A stretch of DNA of 12,894 nucleotides from Gammaproteobacteria bacterium UBA6968 (GCA_002450255.1 DJYW01000110.1:8088-20981), one strand, 5' to 3'; numbered from the stretch's first letter, positions 1-7,860 are shown. Numbers and translations: made by a program. Notes: generated by a model not told the origin, from the letters alone.

Positions 1-39
1 CCGCTTTTATTAACCGCTTTTGGCAACCGCTTTAACAAA
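1..39. repeat. Three tandem 13-bp units at the window edge
   Basis: Three head-to-tail units of 13 bp begin at positions 1, 14 and 27, and each opens with CCGCTTT. The units are CCGCTTTTATTAA, CCGCTTTTGGCAA and CCGCTTTAACAAA. The array may continue to the left of the window. Because 13 is not a multiple of three, the repeat would shift codon phase at each unit, so it is unlikely to encode a protein repeat. It could be a short iteron-like protein-binding array or a chance slippage product; its function is unknown. Confidence 0.5.
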
Positions 40-177
40 TCACTTTACGGAACGCCTTGGCGCATTCTTTTTGGAGAGACAATTAAGTACCTCAGCTTTC
101 AAGAACTGCCGTTACTCTGTTGCCGTAACAGTCAATTAAGACCAGCCCAGAGACAACAGTGCCCAGGCTGCGGTTGA
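1..177 (+). CDS. Possible 3' end of an unidentified plus-strand gene
   Basis: Frame 1 is open from the window edge for 58 codons to a TGA at 175-177. The other two plus frames close within the first 35 bases. The end of the reading frame is cysteine-rich (LLCCR and then QQCPGCG), which resembles a zinc-knuckle pair. The central part, with GTPWRILFGE, reads like ordinary protein. If real, this gene would converge on the permease with a gap of about 34 bp. Against it, 58 open codons can occur by chance, I recognise no family, and the 13-bp tandem repeat sits inside it. Treat it as a weak candidate for a truncated gene. Confidence 0.25.
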   Translation, partial: PLLLTAFGNRFNKSLYGTPWRILFGETIKYLSFQELPLLCCRNSQLRPAQRQQCPGCG

Positions 178-211
178 CGTCGATACCGGCTCTGCCACGA
201 ACAATAAAAAC

Positions 212-1513
212 CTAGGCAAGAAAGATAAACTTCGCAACGAATATTAGAGCAACGATATTCACCGCAAGCGGCACATCAGATAGTTTGTTAGAGAGTAGTT
301 TGATGGCAACGTAGCTGATGAACCCAATACCAATTCCGTCCGCTATTGAAAAACTTAAAGGCATCATTATTGCCGTGAGAATTGCCGGAGACGATTCGGT
401 TATGTCAGGCCAGTCAATGTCCACTAAGGTCTGCGCCATAGAGGCCGACACAAACAATAATGCAGCGGCAGCAGCGTAGCCTGGAATGCTCTGCGCCAAC
501 GGGGCGAACACCAGACAGGACAAAAAAATCAGCGCGACAACTACTGCGCTCAGGCCCGTTCGACCACCGCTCTCTACACCGGCGGCACTTTCGATGTAGC
601 TTGTGGTAGACGAGGTGCCAAGTAACGCGCCAATAACCGTCGAACCGGAATCCGCAAACAAAGCCTTACCGAGCCTGGGAATTCTACCCTCCTCGTCCAT
701 TAAATTACCACGCGCTGCTACTCCAACCAACGTGCCCGCGGTATCAAACACATCAACAAGTAGTAGTGTCAGCACGACACTGAGCATCGATAGCTCAAAC
801 GCAGCTGCGATATCGAGTTGTAAGAACACTGGAGCAGCCGGCGGCGGGGTTGCGATAACGCCAAAGAACTCGGCCTGACCGGATACCCACCCGATGAAGG
901 AAATAAAGAGAACTCCTGAGATAACAGCGCCTTTATAACCTCGGGCGTAGAGTGCCGTGATGATAAAAAAACCGATCAAAGTCATTACTGGCGCGAACCC
1001 GAGCAAATTGCCAAGGGTCACCAAAGTCGCAGCATCCTCGGCGATAATGCCCGCATTTTTAAGCGCGATGAAGGCAAGAAAAAACCCTATCCCGGCAGCG
1101 ATACCCAACTTTAGATTTTTTGGAATTGAATTAATAAGCCAATTGCGAATCGGTAAAATGCTGATAATCAGAAACAAAATGCCGGATAGAAAAACCGCGC
1201 CTAAAGCAGCTTGCCAACTGTGACCGGAACTAATCACTACCGCATACGTAAAAAAGGCGTTTTGGCCCATGCCTGGCGCCAAGGCAATTGGATAATTCGC
1301 CAACAGCCCCATCAACAGGGAGCCGATCGCCGCGGCCAAACATGTCGCAACAAAAACGCCGCCAAAATCCATGCCCGCATCGGCCAAAATAAGCGGGTTC
1401 ACTACAAGAATATAGGCCATGGCGAGAAAAGTGGTGGTTCCCGCCATGACTTCTCGACCTACCGTCGTTTTATGGCTACCCAAATGAAAAAATCGGTTAA
1501 GAATACGCAGCAT
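212..1513 (-). CDS. NCS2-family purine (adenine/guanine/hypoxanthine) permease
   Basis: Inner-membrane uptake protein for purine bases, probably proton-coupled, of the NCS2/AzgA-GhxP type. The 433-residue length is close to that of characterised family members (about 430-450). Many hydrophobic segments span the whole protein. Family signatures visible are GMGQNAFFTY at 81-90, the DVFDTAGTL segment around 254-262 and the long motif GTSSTTSYIESAAGVESGGR at 299-318. The ATG at 1511-1513 is preceded by a good Shine-Dalgarno AAGGA (plus-strand 1520-1524) six bases upstream. The gene lies 124 bp downstream of apt on the same strand, so imported adenine could be converted directly to AMP. The exact purine specificity (adenine versus guanine/hypoxanthine) cannot be read with certainty; linkage to apt favours adenine. 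Confidence 0.95.
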   Translation of the reverse strand: MLRILNRFFHLGSHKTTVGREVMAGTTTFLAMAYILVVNPLILADAGMDFGGVFVATCLAAAIGSLLMGLLANYPIALAPGMGQNAFFTYAVVISSGHSWQAALGAVFLSGILFLIISILPIRNWLINSIPKNLKLGIAAGIGFFLAFIALKNAGIIAEDAATLVTLGNLLGFAPVMTLIGFFIITALYARGYKGAVISGVLFISFIGWVSGQAEFFGVIATPPPAAPVFLQLDIAAAFELSMLSVVLTLLLVDVFDTAGTLVGVAARGNLMDEEGRIPRLGKALFADSGSTVIGALLGTSSTTSYIESAAGVESGGRTGLSAVVVALIFLSCLVFAPLAQSIPGYAAAAALLFVSASMAQTLVDIDWPDITESSPAILTAIMMPLSFSIADGIGIGFISYVAIKLLSNKLSDVPLAVNIVALIFVAKFIFLA

Positions 1514-1571
1514 TTTGATTCCTTGTAGGTTTTAGCAGTAGACCAGCGATCAGTTTTCAAGGAATTACTGC

Positions 1572-1589
1572 ATCTATTTAATCTATTTA
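1572..1589. repeat. Perfect tandem 9-bp duplication between apt and the permease
   Basis: ATCTATTTA occurs twice in direct succession (1572-1580 and 1581-1589) in the 124-bp gap ahead of the permease. On the minus strand this gives an AT-rich tract with hexamers such as TTAAAT. About 18 bp upstream of one of these (in the minus-strand direction) is TTGAGT, a possible -35. A separate weak promoter for the permease is therefore conceivable. I see no convincing terminator between the two genes, so read-through from apt is also likely. Confidence 0.4.
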
Positions 1590-1637
1590 ATTCGCGAGGA
1601 TGTTATTCACTCAAAGCGGATGAATTAGCGATAATGT

Positions 1638-2207
1638 TCAAGCTTTTAGCGACACTATCGTTTCGAAATTATAGCCATTCGTACGAATAACCTCTGCACC
1701 GTCTAAATACGCAAGCTCAATAAAGGTTAAAACCAAAATACTCTGGCGGGGAATTCCAAAGTTTTCCGACAGTAGTTTACAGCACGCGAGGGCGGTACCA
1801 CCGGATGCAATCACATCATCGAGTAAGATCACTTTCTGCGCGCTATGCAGAGCCGAATTTTTTTGGATTTCCAGCGAATCTTTGCCGTATTCCAGTTCAT
1901 AGCTACCCGACGAATAAGTTGGAAATGCCAGCTTTCCTGCCTTCCGAGCAAGAATTAAAGGCACAGAAATATGTTGCGCAACAACGCTACCCAGTAAAAA
2001 ACCCCGACTTTCGATGCAAACTATGGCGTCGCCGCTGAATGCAGTTGCTTTTGCAACCAAACCAGCAAACATTTGCTCGCTTTGATCAGGGTCCTCAAGA
2101 ATCCCGGTCATGTCTCGATATTTGACACCCGGCTGAGGAAAATCCTCTACTACACGGATAGAGGCTTCTAGCTCATCCGTTCTTGCAAGCCCGTCGCTCT
2201 CAATCAT
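1638..2207 (-). CDS. apt: Adenine phosphoribosyltransferase
   Basis: Cytosolic purine-salvage enzyme that makes AMP and pyrophosphate from adenine and PRPP. The 189-residue product is close to the E. coli enzyme (183). Visible family features are the N-terminal segment VEDFPQPGVKYRDMTGILED (20-39), ESRGFLLG at 66-73, the RKAGKLAFPT loop around 88-97 with the following YELEYG (103-108), and the PRPP-binding loop VILLDDVIASGGTA at 126-139 with the paired aspartates 130 and 131. The ATG at 2205-2207 has only a weak ribosome-binding site (AGG abutting it, GGGTGA a few bases upstream). It is the first gene of a probable two-gene unit with the downstream permease and is transcribed divergently from the DUF952 gene. 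Confidence 0.94.
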   Translation of the reverse strand: MIESDGLARTDELEASIRVVEDFPQPGVKYRDMTGILEDPDQSEQMFAGLVAKATAFSGDAIVCIESRGFLLGSVVAQHISVPLILARKAGKLAFPTYSSGSYELEYGKDSLEIQKNSALHSAQKVILLDDVIASGGTALACCKLLSENFGIPRQSILVLTFIELAYLDGAEVIRTNGYNFETIVSLKA

Positions 2208-2366
2208 CCTATCACCCGTTTATTATGTCGCAATGTCCCCGTAAGAACCCTAAGAACTGCCAGCGCAATATTAGTGTCGCTATTCGCCTTAAAACGTCTG
2301 CCTATTCTGAGTCATAGCGGGTATTATCTCAAAGGAAAACAATTTTAAATAAAAAGGATCCGATCA
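2208..2366. promoter_or_regulatory. Divergent intergenic region between apt and the DUF952 gene
   Basis: This 159-bp gap must hold promoters for both directions. A tandem pair of TAAGAAC heptamers with 9-bp period lies at 2242-2248 and 2251-2257, a possible operator half-site pair. For the plus strand, TATTAT at 2322-2327 is a plausible -10 about 40 bp before the TTG start, but I find no good -35 at the right distance. No purine riboswitch fold or PurR-like palindrome was found by eye. Promoter positions are tentative. Confidence 0.3.
2354..2358 (+). promoter_or_regulatory. Shine-Dalgarno that supports the TTG start of the DUF952 gene
   Basis: AAGGA ends eight bases before TTG at 2367-2369. 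No ATG or GTG nearby would keep the full signal peptide, so this site decides the start codon. Confidence 0.7.
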
Positions 2367-2873
2367 TTGAAATTAGTTCAAATTACTAGCAATTTTTTTA
2401 TTACACTACTGTTATTAAATGTAACGGTTAATAGTGTCGTAGCAGACGAGGCGATTTCAGTGGACAAAAAATTCCCTTATATATTTCACCTAATTCAAGC
2501 CGAATATTGGGACGCAGCCAAGGCAGACAATTCGGTTTATTTTCCTCCAACGTATGATGCCGACGGCTTTACCCACGGCACCGCAAATCCAGAAAAGCTG
2601 TTGGTGGTAGCTAATCACTTCTATAAAGACGTTAAAGGCGAGTGGTATTGCCTACGCATGACACTCGAGAGTCTTCAGGGTACCGGGGTAGAAACCCGTT
2701 TTGAAGGCACGGCACCCGTCGGTGATAAACAACCAGACTTCGAAGGTTCTCAAGATGAGCTCTTTCCACATATTCTCGGCGGCATCGCGCCACGAGCGGT
2801 GCTGGTAGAACATCCGGTGATTCGCAGCGAAGACGGCACGTTCTTATCCATCGAAGGTTTATATGACGAATGA
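2367..2873 (+). CDS. Exported DUF952 domain protein
   Basis: A 168-residue protein of unknown biochemical function. Residues 1-26 form a signal peptide with a strongly hydrophobic core (FFITLLLLNV) and a likely cleavage after A26 (SVVA followed by DEA). Residues about 37-162 match the DUF952 pattern as I know it: an opening (I/F)(Y/F)H element (F40-H41), a W-x-A-A segment, the GF-x-H element at 67-70, an AN-x-F element near 82-85, and a closing ELFPHILG at 131-138. DUF952 proteins are typically about 110 residues and cytosolic, so the signal peptide and the longer insert between residues 105 and 130 are unusual. GFTHGT replaces the more common GFIHCS. It starts with TTG, supported by a good ribosome-binding site. 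The S9 peptidase starts 66 bp downstream on the same strand, so co-transcription is likely. Confidence 0.85.
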   Translation: MKLVQITSNFFITLLLLNVTVNSVVADEAISVDKKFPYIFHLIQAEYWDAAKADNSVYFPPTYDADGFTHGTANPEKLLVVANHFYKDVKGEWYCLRMTLESLQGTGVETRFEGTAPVGDKQPDFEGSQDELFPHILGGIAPRAVLVEHPVIRSEDGTFLSIEGLYDE

Positions 2874-2926
2874 ATTGAATAGTGAAAGCCATCGCTGCTG
2901 CGCCTGGACAAATCCTCTAGCGACCT

Positions 2927-2930
2927 GGAG
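2927..2930 (+). promoter_or_regulatory. Shine-Dalgarno that supports the TTG start of the S9 peptidase
   Basis: GGAG ends nine bases before TTG at 2940-2942. This start gives a complete signal peptide; no upstream ATG in frame was seen close by. Confidence 0.6.
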
Positions 2931-2939
2931 TCCTGTACG

Positions 2940-4883
2940 TTGAAGCTTAAACTAACTGCGTTGCTGTCTTTATGCTGTTTTTTGATGCCGAACGTTTTCG
3001 GCGAGGACTGGCCCTATCCTGACGACATACCCGAGCCCATGGAGGCAAGTGTTGGATTGGCCGGACAAACGCCTACAGAAATAGTCCGGTATTTAATGGC
3101 CGACGGTGCTGCATCGGCTAAGCTCTCTCCAGACGGCGAAATGGTTGCTTACCAGTGGTCGGTGAGCGGAGCGCCGCAGTTATGGGTAATCGATGCTGAG
3201 CTTAGTTACCCGAGGCAGTTGACCTTCGGGCAAGGCATTACTTTTTACGAATGGTCGCCCAACAGCAAGGAATTGTTGGTCGCTCGCGACACAGCAGGCA
3301 ACGAAAAAGAGGGCTATTACTTAATCACGACGGATGGCACACAAGAGCGGGAGATTTTGCCACCCTCAGGAGCGTTTCGAAGCTTTGGCGCTTTCTCAAC
3401 AGATGGCACGCAGATTATTTATTCATCGACGGAGCGAAACGGAACCGATTTCGATGTTTTCAAAACAGCAATCCATAGCCATGCAACCGAGCTCCTTTTG
3501 GAAGGCTCATTTGGCTTCTACACATCAGCCTGGCAACCCAACAATGGCGTGATCCTTGTGTCCGAAACCGTCGGTGAAGACGGCAATAACCTCTTCGCTT
3601 TAAATGTCGAGGAGAAAACGCTTAGCAGCCTCTTCGAGCCAGAAATATCCGCGAATTTTTCCGACTTCGCCTGGCTACCGGATAGCAGTGGTTTCTATCT
3701 CGCTACTAATCTCGATCGTGAATTCAACGCATTGGCTTTTTATTCCATGGCGAGCGGCGAGGTCAGCTTTGTGTCCGAGCCGCAATACGATATCAGTAAC
3801 ATCACGCTTGCCGGTGGCGGGCAATTTCTGATTTGGACGTCTAACCAGGACGGTTATTCGATTCTTCATGGCATTAACCTGGCCACCGGAAAAGCACTAG
3901 CAACGCCGGAACTCATCCCAGGCGTGTACAGTTTAAGCGCTGCCGTCACCGCTGCCAAAGTCGCAGTAAAAATATCCGGGCCGACCTCCCCGGGCGACGT
4001 GTTTGTTTGGGATATCGCTAACAACACAATCGCAAATCCGGTGCAATCCTCACTCGCTGGCATCGACCCGGCAACCTTACAAGCGCCCAAGTCACTTCGC
4101 TATCCCGCCCAGGATGGAGTGGAACTACAAGGCCTGCTCTATGAACCGGTAGCTGATAAAACCGTTTCAAAATATCCCGTTGTCGTAGTTGTTCACGGTG
4201 GACCCACCGCTCAAAGCAGACCGGGCTTTCGTCGCGTGGAGCAGTATTTTGTTAATCAAGGCGTTGCCGTGTTTTCGGTAAACGTTCGAGGCTCAACGGG
4301 TTTTGGCAAAACATATGCTCGCCTGGATAACCAAGAGAAGCGCCTTGACTCGGTCAGAGATCTGGTCGATACCGTTGCATTTCTCAGCACAAAAGAACAG
4401 CTCGACACCAGTCGCATCGCTGTAATGGGTGGCTCATACGGTGGCTATATGGTCAATGCGGTACTCGGCATGTATCCCGGTGTTTTCGATGCGGGCATAT
4501 CAATGGTTGGCGTCTCGGACTGGGTTAGAGCGTTAAATGAAGCTTCGCCGGGCTTGAAAGCATCTGATCGAGTCGAATATGGCGATATCCGTGAACAGAA
4601 ATGGATCGATTTCTATACGCAGAATTCGCCTATCGCTACCGCCGAAAATATAAACGTTCCGTTGTTAGTGATGCATGGTGCAAACGACCCTCGCGACCCA
4701 GTAACGGAATCGGACCGGCTGGTCGAGGCGGTGCGGTCAACCGGTCAACAAGTGCGCTATATGCGGTTTAAGGATGAAGGCCACTCGCTTAAAAAGCGCG
4801 GAAACCGGGTCCGTTTTTATACAACGGTCTCCAGCTTTTTAAATGAACACTTAACCCCTGACCTCACCGAACTCGATGACTAG
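2940..4883 (+). CDS. Exported S9-family (prolyl oligopeptidase-type) serine peptidase
   Basis: Probable periplasmic or secreted peptidase (dipeptidyl/acylaminoacyl-peptidase type) acting on short peptides. It has 647 residues. Residues 1-21 are a signal peptide (cleavage after VFG). Residues about 50-380 show repeated TolB/PD40-like blades, for example KLSPDGEMVAY and FSTDGTQIIY, expected to form the beta-propeller. Residues about 385-640 are the alpha/beta-hydrolase domain: HGGP at 419-422, NVRGSTGFG at 448-456, nucleophile S499 in GGSYGGY, likely catalytic D583 in HGANDPRDP and H615 in DEGHSL. The acidic D586 in PRDPV sits where valine is commoner. The TTG start has a GGAG site nine bases upstream. 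It lies downstream of the DUF952 gene and converges with the M14 gene. The exact substrate cannot be deduced. Confidence 0.95.
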   Translation: MKLKLTALLSLCCFLMPNVFGEDWPYPDDIPEPMEASVGLAGQTPTEIVRYLMADGAASAKLSPDGEMVAYQWSVSGAPQLWVIDAELSYPRQLTFGQGITFYEWSPNSKELLVARDTAGNEKEGYYLITTDGTQEREILPPSGAFRSFGAFSTDGTQIIYSSTERNGTDFDVFKTAIHSHATELLLEGSFGFYTSAWQPNNGVILVSETVGEDGNNLFALNVEEKTLSSLFEPEISANFSDFAWLPDSSGFYLATNLDREFNALAFYSMASGEVSFVSEPQYDISNITLAGGGQFLIWTSNQDGYSILHGINLATGKALATPELIPGVYSLSAAVTAAKVAVKISGPTSPGDVFVWDIANNTIANPVQSSLAGIDPATLQAPKSLRYPAQDGVELQGLLYEPVADKTVSKYPVVVVVHGGPTAQSRPGFRRVEQYFVNQGVAVFSVNVRGSTGFGKTYARLDNQEKRLDSVRDLVDTVAFLSTKEQLDTSRIAVMGGSYGGYMVNAVLGMYPGVFDAGISMVGVSDWVRALNEASPGLKASDRVEYGDIREQKWIDFYTQNSPIATAENINVPLLVMHGANDPRDPVTESDRLVEAVRSTGQQVRYMRFKDEGHSLKKRGNRVRFYTTVSSFLNEHLTPDLTELDD

Positions 4884-4888
4884 GGTAA

Positions 4889-4960
4889 AGCGGCCGGATC
4901 ATAGAGATAAAGATCTAGCCTGGTGAACCGCAACGGATACTCTCTATCTTTGTGGCCGCT
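4889..4960. terminator. Two-part inverted repeat between convergent peptidase genes
   Basis: AGCGGCC (4889-4895) pairs exactly with GGCCGCT (4954-4960), and inside it ATAGAGA (4901-4907) pairs exactly with TCTCTAT (4941-4947). The internal loops are 5 and 6 nt and the apical loop about 33 nt. It starts 6 bp after the stop of the S9 gene and lies 47 bp from the end of the M14 gene. There is no T-tract, so it is not a textbook intrinsic terminator. It could act as a bidirectional terminator or 3'-end stabiliser for both convergent transcripts. Confidence 0.4.
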
Positions 4961-5007
4961 CACGCAGTTCATCAGGCCAAGAAAGTCAAACGCCAGCAAT
5001 TAACTGC

Positions 5008-7731
5008 CTAGCGCTTAGCCTCTGCTACCGAACGATAAATACTGTTAGCAAATAATAAAGTCAGGCCATCTTGCTGCGCTCGGAAGTTCGGGTTCTGCGT
5101 AAACGCGATCACCCGCCCCGAACCGACTCTCTGCTCGATCAAAAACGGCTTGAACGCCAGCTGTTGTTTCGTGTCATCCCAGATGTGGCCACTTCTAAGT
5201 ACCGTCTTGGTATCGGCAAACCGCACAACGTTAGAGCCCGCGGATTGCTTTATAGGCCGATAGATGTCGTTGCCGACGTACATCACATTTAGCTGACTGC
5301 GCACACCCGCAGTCATAAAGTGATTAGGATCCGCCAGCGCTGTCAGATAAGCGCCACCTATCGGGTACGGGCTTTCTTTAGTTGGCGCAATCATTTGCTC
5401 GTATCGTTCCACCGTCAGCAGTGTTCCGTCCGTTGGACCAGTTCCTAAACTCGCCTCGTCTTTGGCGCTCTTGGAAGGGTCAACCGCCGCATTTTCCAGT
5501 GCGGTCGCAAGCATCTCCACGTCTTTCTCAATCAGAAAATTAACCGCGCCGCCGATCGCCAAAATTACGCCACCCTCTTGCGCCCACGCCTTCAAGTTAC
5601 GTAATCCAGCGGCTGATAGCGTGTGCTTATAACCCGGTCGCCGTTGTCCGGGCAGAATCACCACGTCGAACTTGTCCAGCGCCACGCGCCTAAGACTCGC
5701 AGTTCTAATTACAGAAATCGGTAGCTGGATTTTCTGTTCCAAAACAAATCGGGTACTGCCGGCAACGTACGGCTCAGTCGGGTCGTCCCACAATAACGCA
5801 ACCTTCGGTAAACTCAGATCGACAACGTTGCTGCTGCCGAAACTTGGGCCTTCGGTCACCCAACTGTCGTCTATCGGTACAACTTCTACACCGGTGGCGT
5901 GTGCGATTTCTCGAATGGATTTGTGCACGCCAGCTGGATTGTGAGCGGCGAGGACAATCAAAGTACCTGCTTTGTAGCGACCCGATCCATGCACAAAATC
6001 AAGCTTTGAGGTTTTCACCGCAAGCCCGGCCCGAAGCGCGCGGGAAAGAAAACTCACGGATTTAATTGACTGCCACCGGATCAGATAACCCAGACTGGCA
6101 GGGGCGTCGATTTGGAGCGACGGCGCAGGGACAAAGTCCTCCTCGCTCACCAGGTCGTATTTAGAATCCGGTACGGTCCGGTTACACGATGTCATGTCCA
6201 CATTAAATGCGAGGGGCAAAGACCACGCTGTCACATCATAGATTTGATCATTTAAGCCGTTTTCACGACGCACTTTTTGGCTGGCAACAAAGTCCGCTGC
6301 CAAAGGCACCTCCTCGCTCAGCATAGTCCGAATAAATCGGCCCGCCGGTTGATTGGTGTTGATAACGTATGCACCAGTTGTCAGGTCAACGCCGCAGGTG
6401 GCCAACGGCTCGGTCACAACACCCGCCTCAACGCCTTGTGAAACCAACAGTTTCATTAACGCTTTAACATCATCATCTGCTTCCTGCTGCGGAAAAAGAT
6501 AAGACCTTTCTTTGCCAGATGCCCCGGATTGAATCGCTGTTTTCTTGTAATCCCAGAATTGTTGTAGCAGCTGCGCCTTGTTTTTTTGCGCGGTTTCGAG
6601 CGTTCCCATGGAAGTGATGAAGTGATTGCGGACGCCTTCGCTGAATGTGAGTACACCACCGTCATTAGTCGCCACGGCCAAGCCGCGTGCCGAGGCTTGC
6701 TCATAAGTCATTGCAATGCTGCCAAAATATGCTGGCCAACTGGCGCCATAGCCAGGATAAAACGCATCAAAAATTTCGCGTGTGAAATAATCCAAGCCAA
6801 ATTTGTCAAACCAATAGGCATTAGTTTTACCAAACGCATCGAGGCTATCGATTTGATCAGCGGTCAAATAAGGATTGAAAGGCCGAGCTTCCGGCGAGAA
6901 AAAGTAAGTCGAGTTAGAACCCATTTCGTGCAGATCGACAACAACGTGTGGTTGCCAGGTGAGCATCGCTTTTGCTTGCTCCTTCACTTCAGGCTGCGTC
7001 TGTGAGTACCAATCGCGATTCAAGTCAAACAGGTAATGATTAGTTCTGCCACCAGGCCAATGTTCATCGTGCTCCACTGACAGAGGCTCAGTGTCCGGCG
7101 TTACACCCAAACCCATATCAAACGCATGTACAAAACGGTCTCTGCCATCTGGATTCTGAAGCGGCGCAATCACGACAACCGTGTCGTTAAGTATGCGCTC
7201 GACACGGGCATCGCTTTGCGCCGAGAGTAGATGGTAAGCGGTGGCCATGGCCGCATCAGGAGACGAGATTTCGTTGCCATGCACGCCATAAGCAAGCCAG
7301 ACGACTGCCGGTTGATCCTGCTGTATTATGGCTGCCGCAGCGTCACTCAAGCGACGCGGGTCTGCTAACGCTTTGATGTTGTTCTTGATCTCTCCAATAC
7401 GGCCAATGTTCGCAGGCGAAGAAATTACCGCGTAATAAAGCGAACGGCCCTCCCAGGTTTCGCCATACTCCTCGATAAAGATTTTCTCTGGCGCGTGCTC
7501 AACCAATGCCTCGAAGTACTCGCGAATTTCATGGGACCAACTGATATCAGCACCAATCTGATAACCCAAGACTTGCTTTACCGTAGGTACATTTGGGTCA
7601 TACTCAGTCTCCGGCCAATACACGGCCACTTCGTTTACACTCTGCGCGCTATTGGCAACACTTGAGATAAACGGAAGAAGGCTGAATAACGTACATAACA
7701 ACAGAGAATGAAAAAAGCCGGACTTTGGCAT
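5008..7731 (-). CDS. Exported M14-family zinc carboxypeptidase with C-terminal GATase-like region
   Basis: Probable periplasmic or secreted metallopeptidase removing C-terminal residues from peptides. It has 907 residues. Residues 1-29 are a signal peptide (cleavage after ANSA). The M14 domain covers about 50-380: zinc ligands H151 and E154 (VHGNE) and H268 (DLHEMG); substrate-binding R197 (NPDGR) and N238-R239 (LNRDW); catalytic E344 (TYEQ). These match carboxypeptidase A H69/E72/H196, R127, N144/R145 and E270 in order. Residues about 640-740 resemble a class I glutamine-amidotransferase-like fold (KVALLWDD, then VVILPGQ, then GGVILAIGG) but without an evident nucleophilic cysteine, so this part is probably structural. 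The ATG at 7729-7731 has AAGGA (plus-strand 7739-7743) upstream. The gene converges on the S9 peptidase and diverges from the amidohydrolase. Confidence 0.95.
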   Translation of the reverse strand: MPKSGFFHSLLLCTLFSLLPFISSVANSAQSVNEVAVYWPETEYDPNVPTVKQVLGYQIGADISWSHEIREYFEALVEHAPEKIFIEEYGETWEGRSLYYAVISSPANIGRIGEIKNNIKALADPRRLSDAAAAIIQQDQPAVVWLAYGVHGNEISSPDAAMATAYHLLSAQSDARVERILNDTVVVIAPLQNPDGRDRFVHAFDMGLGVTPDTEPLSVEHDEHWPGGRTNHYLFDLNRDWYSQTQPEVKEQAKAMLTWQPHVVVDLHEMGSNSTYFFSPEARPFNPYLTADQIDSLDAFGKTNAYWFDKFGLDYFTREIFDAFYPGYGASWPAYFGSIAMTYEQASARGLAVATNDGGVLTFSEGVRNHFITSMGTLETAQKNKAQLLQQFWDYKKTAIQSGASGKERSYLFPQQEADDDVKALMKLLVSQGVEAGVVTEPLATCGVDLTTGAYVINTNQPAGRFIRTMLSEEVPLAADFVASQKVRRENGLNDQIYDVTAWSLPLAFNVDMTSCNRTVPDSKYDLVSEEDFVPAPSLQIDAPASLGYLIRWQSIKSVSFLSRALRAGLAVKTSKLDFVHGSGRYKAGTLIVLAAHNPAGVHKSIREIAHATGVEVVPIDDSWVTEGPSFGSSNVVDLSLPKVALLWDDPTEPYVAGSTRFVLEQKIQLPISVIRTASLRRVALDKFDVVILPGQRRPGYKHTLSAAGLRNLKAWAQEGGVILAIGGAVNFLIEKDVEMLATALENAAVDPSKSAKDEASLGTGPTDGTLLTVERYEQMIAPTKESPYPIGGAYLTALADPNHFMTAGVRSQLNVMYVGNDIYRPIKQSAGSNVVRFADTKTVLRSGHIWDDTKQQLAFKPFLIEQRVGSGRVIAFTQNPNFRAQQDGLTLLFANSIYRSVAEAKR

Positions 7732-7784
7732 TGGAGGGTCCTTTTATTGGGGTTCGACTCGAGGGAGTAGCCGTGAAAGATAGC

Positions 7785-7799
7785 TTACTGAAAGAGTAA
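7785..7799. promoter_or_regulatory. Weak inverted repeat in the M14/amidohydrolase gap
   Basis: TTACT and AGTAA flank a 5-nt spacer (GAAAG). The arms can be extended to GCTTACT / AGTAA-AAGC only by allowing a small bulge. It is short enough to be chance, but it lies in the same divergent control region as two better palindromes. Confidence 0.25.
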
Positions 7800-7837
7800 A
7801 AGCATCAAGCGCGCCGTATCCACTCTGCCCTCAATGT

Positions 7838-7853
7838 TTAAGGCGGACCTTAA
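7838..7853. promoter_or_regulatory. Palindromic candidate operator 1
   Basis: Perfect inverted repeat with arms TTAAGG and CCTTAA around a 4-nt spacer (CGGA). It lies in the 194-bp region between the divergent M14 and amidohydrolase genes. Its centre is 25 bp from the centre of the second palindrome. The arrangement suits a dimeric transcription factor; the regulator is not in the window. Confidence 0.45.
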
Positions 7854-7860
7854 GTTGCTG

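Noticed and set aside
1514..1637. Purine riboswitch or PurR operator ahead of the permease
   Set aside because: No three-helix purine aptamer signature and no PurR-like palindrome could be found by eye in this gap or upstream of apt.
2940..3005. Lipoprotein signal on the S9 peptidase (C12, C13)
   Set aside because: The residue before C12 is leucine, not the small residue needed for a lipobox; a standard Sec signal fits better.
6586..7005. 139-codon plus-strand open frame
   Set aside because: It lies antisense inside the M14 domain, across the codons for the catalytic motifs; it has no domain, ribosome-binding site or separate promoter.
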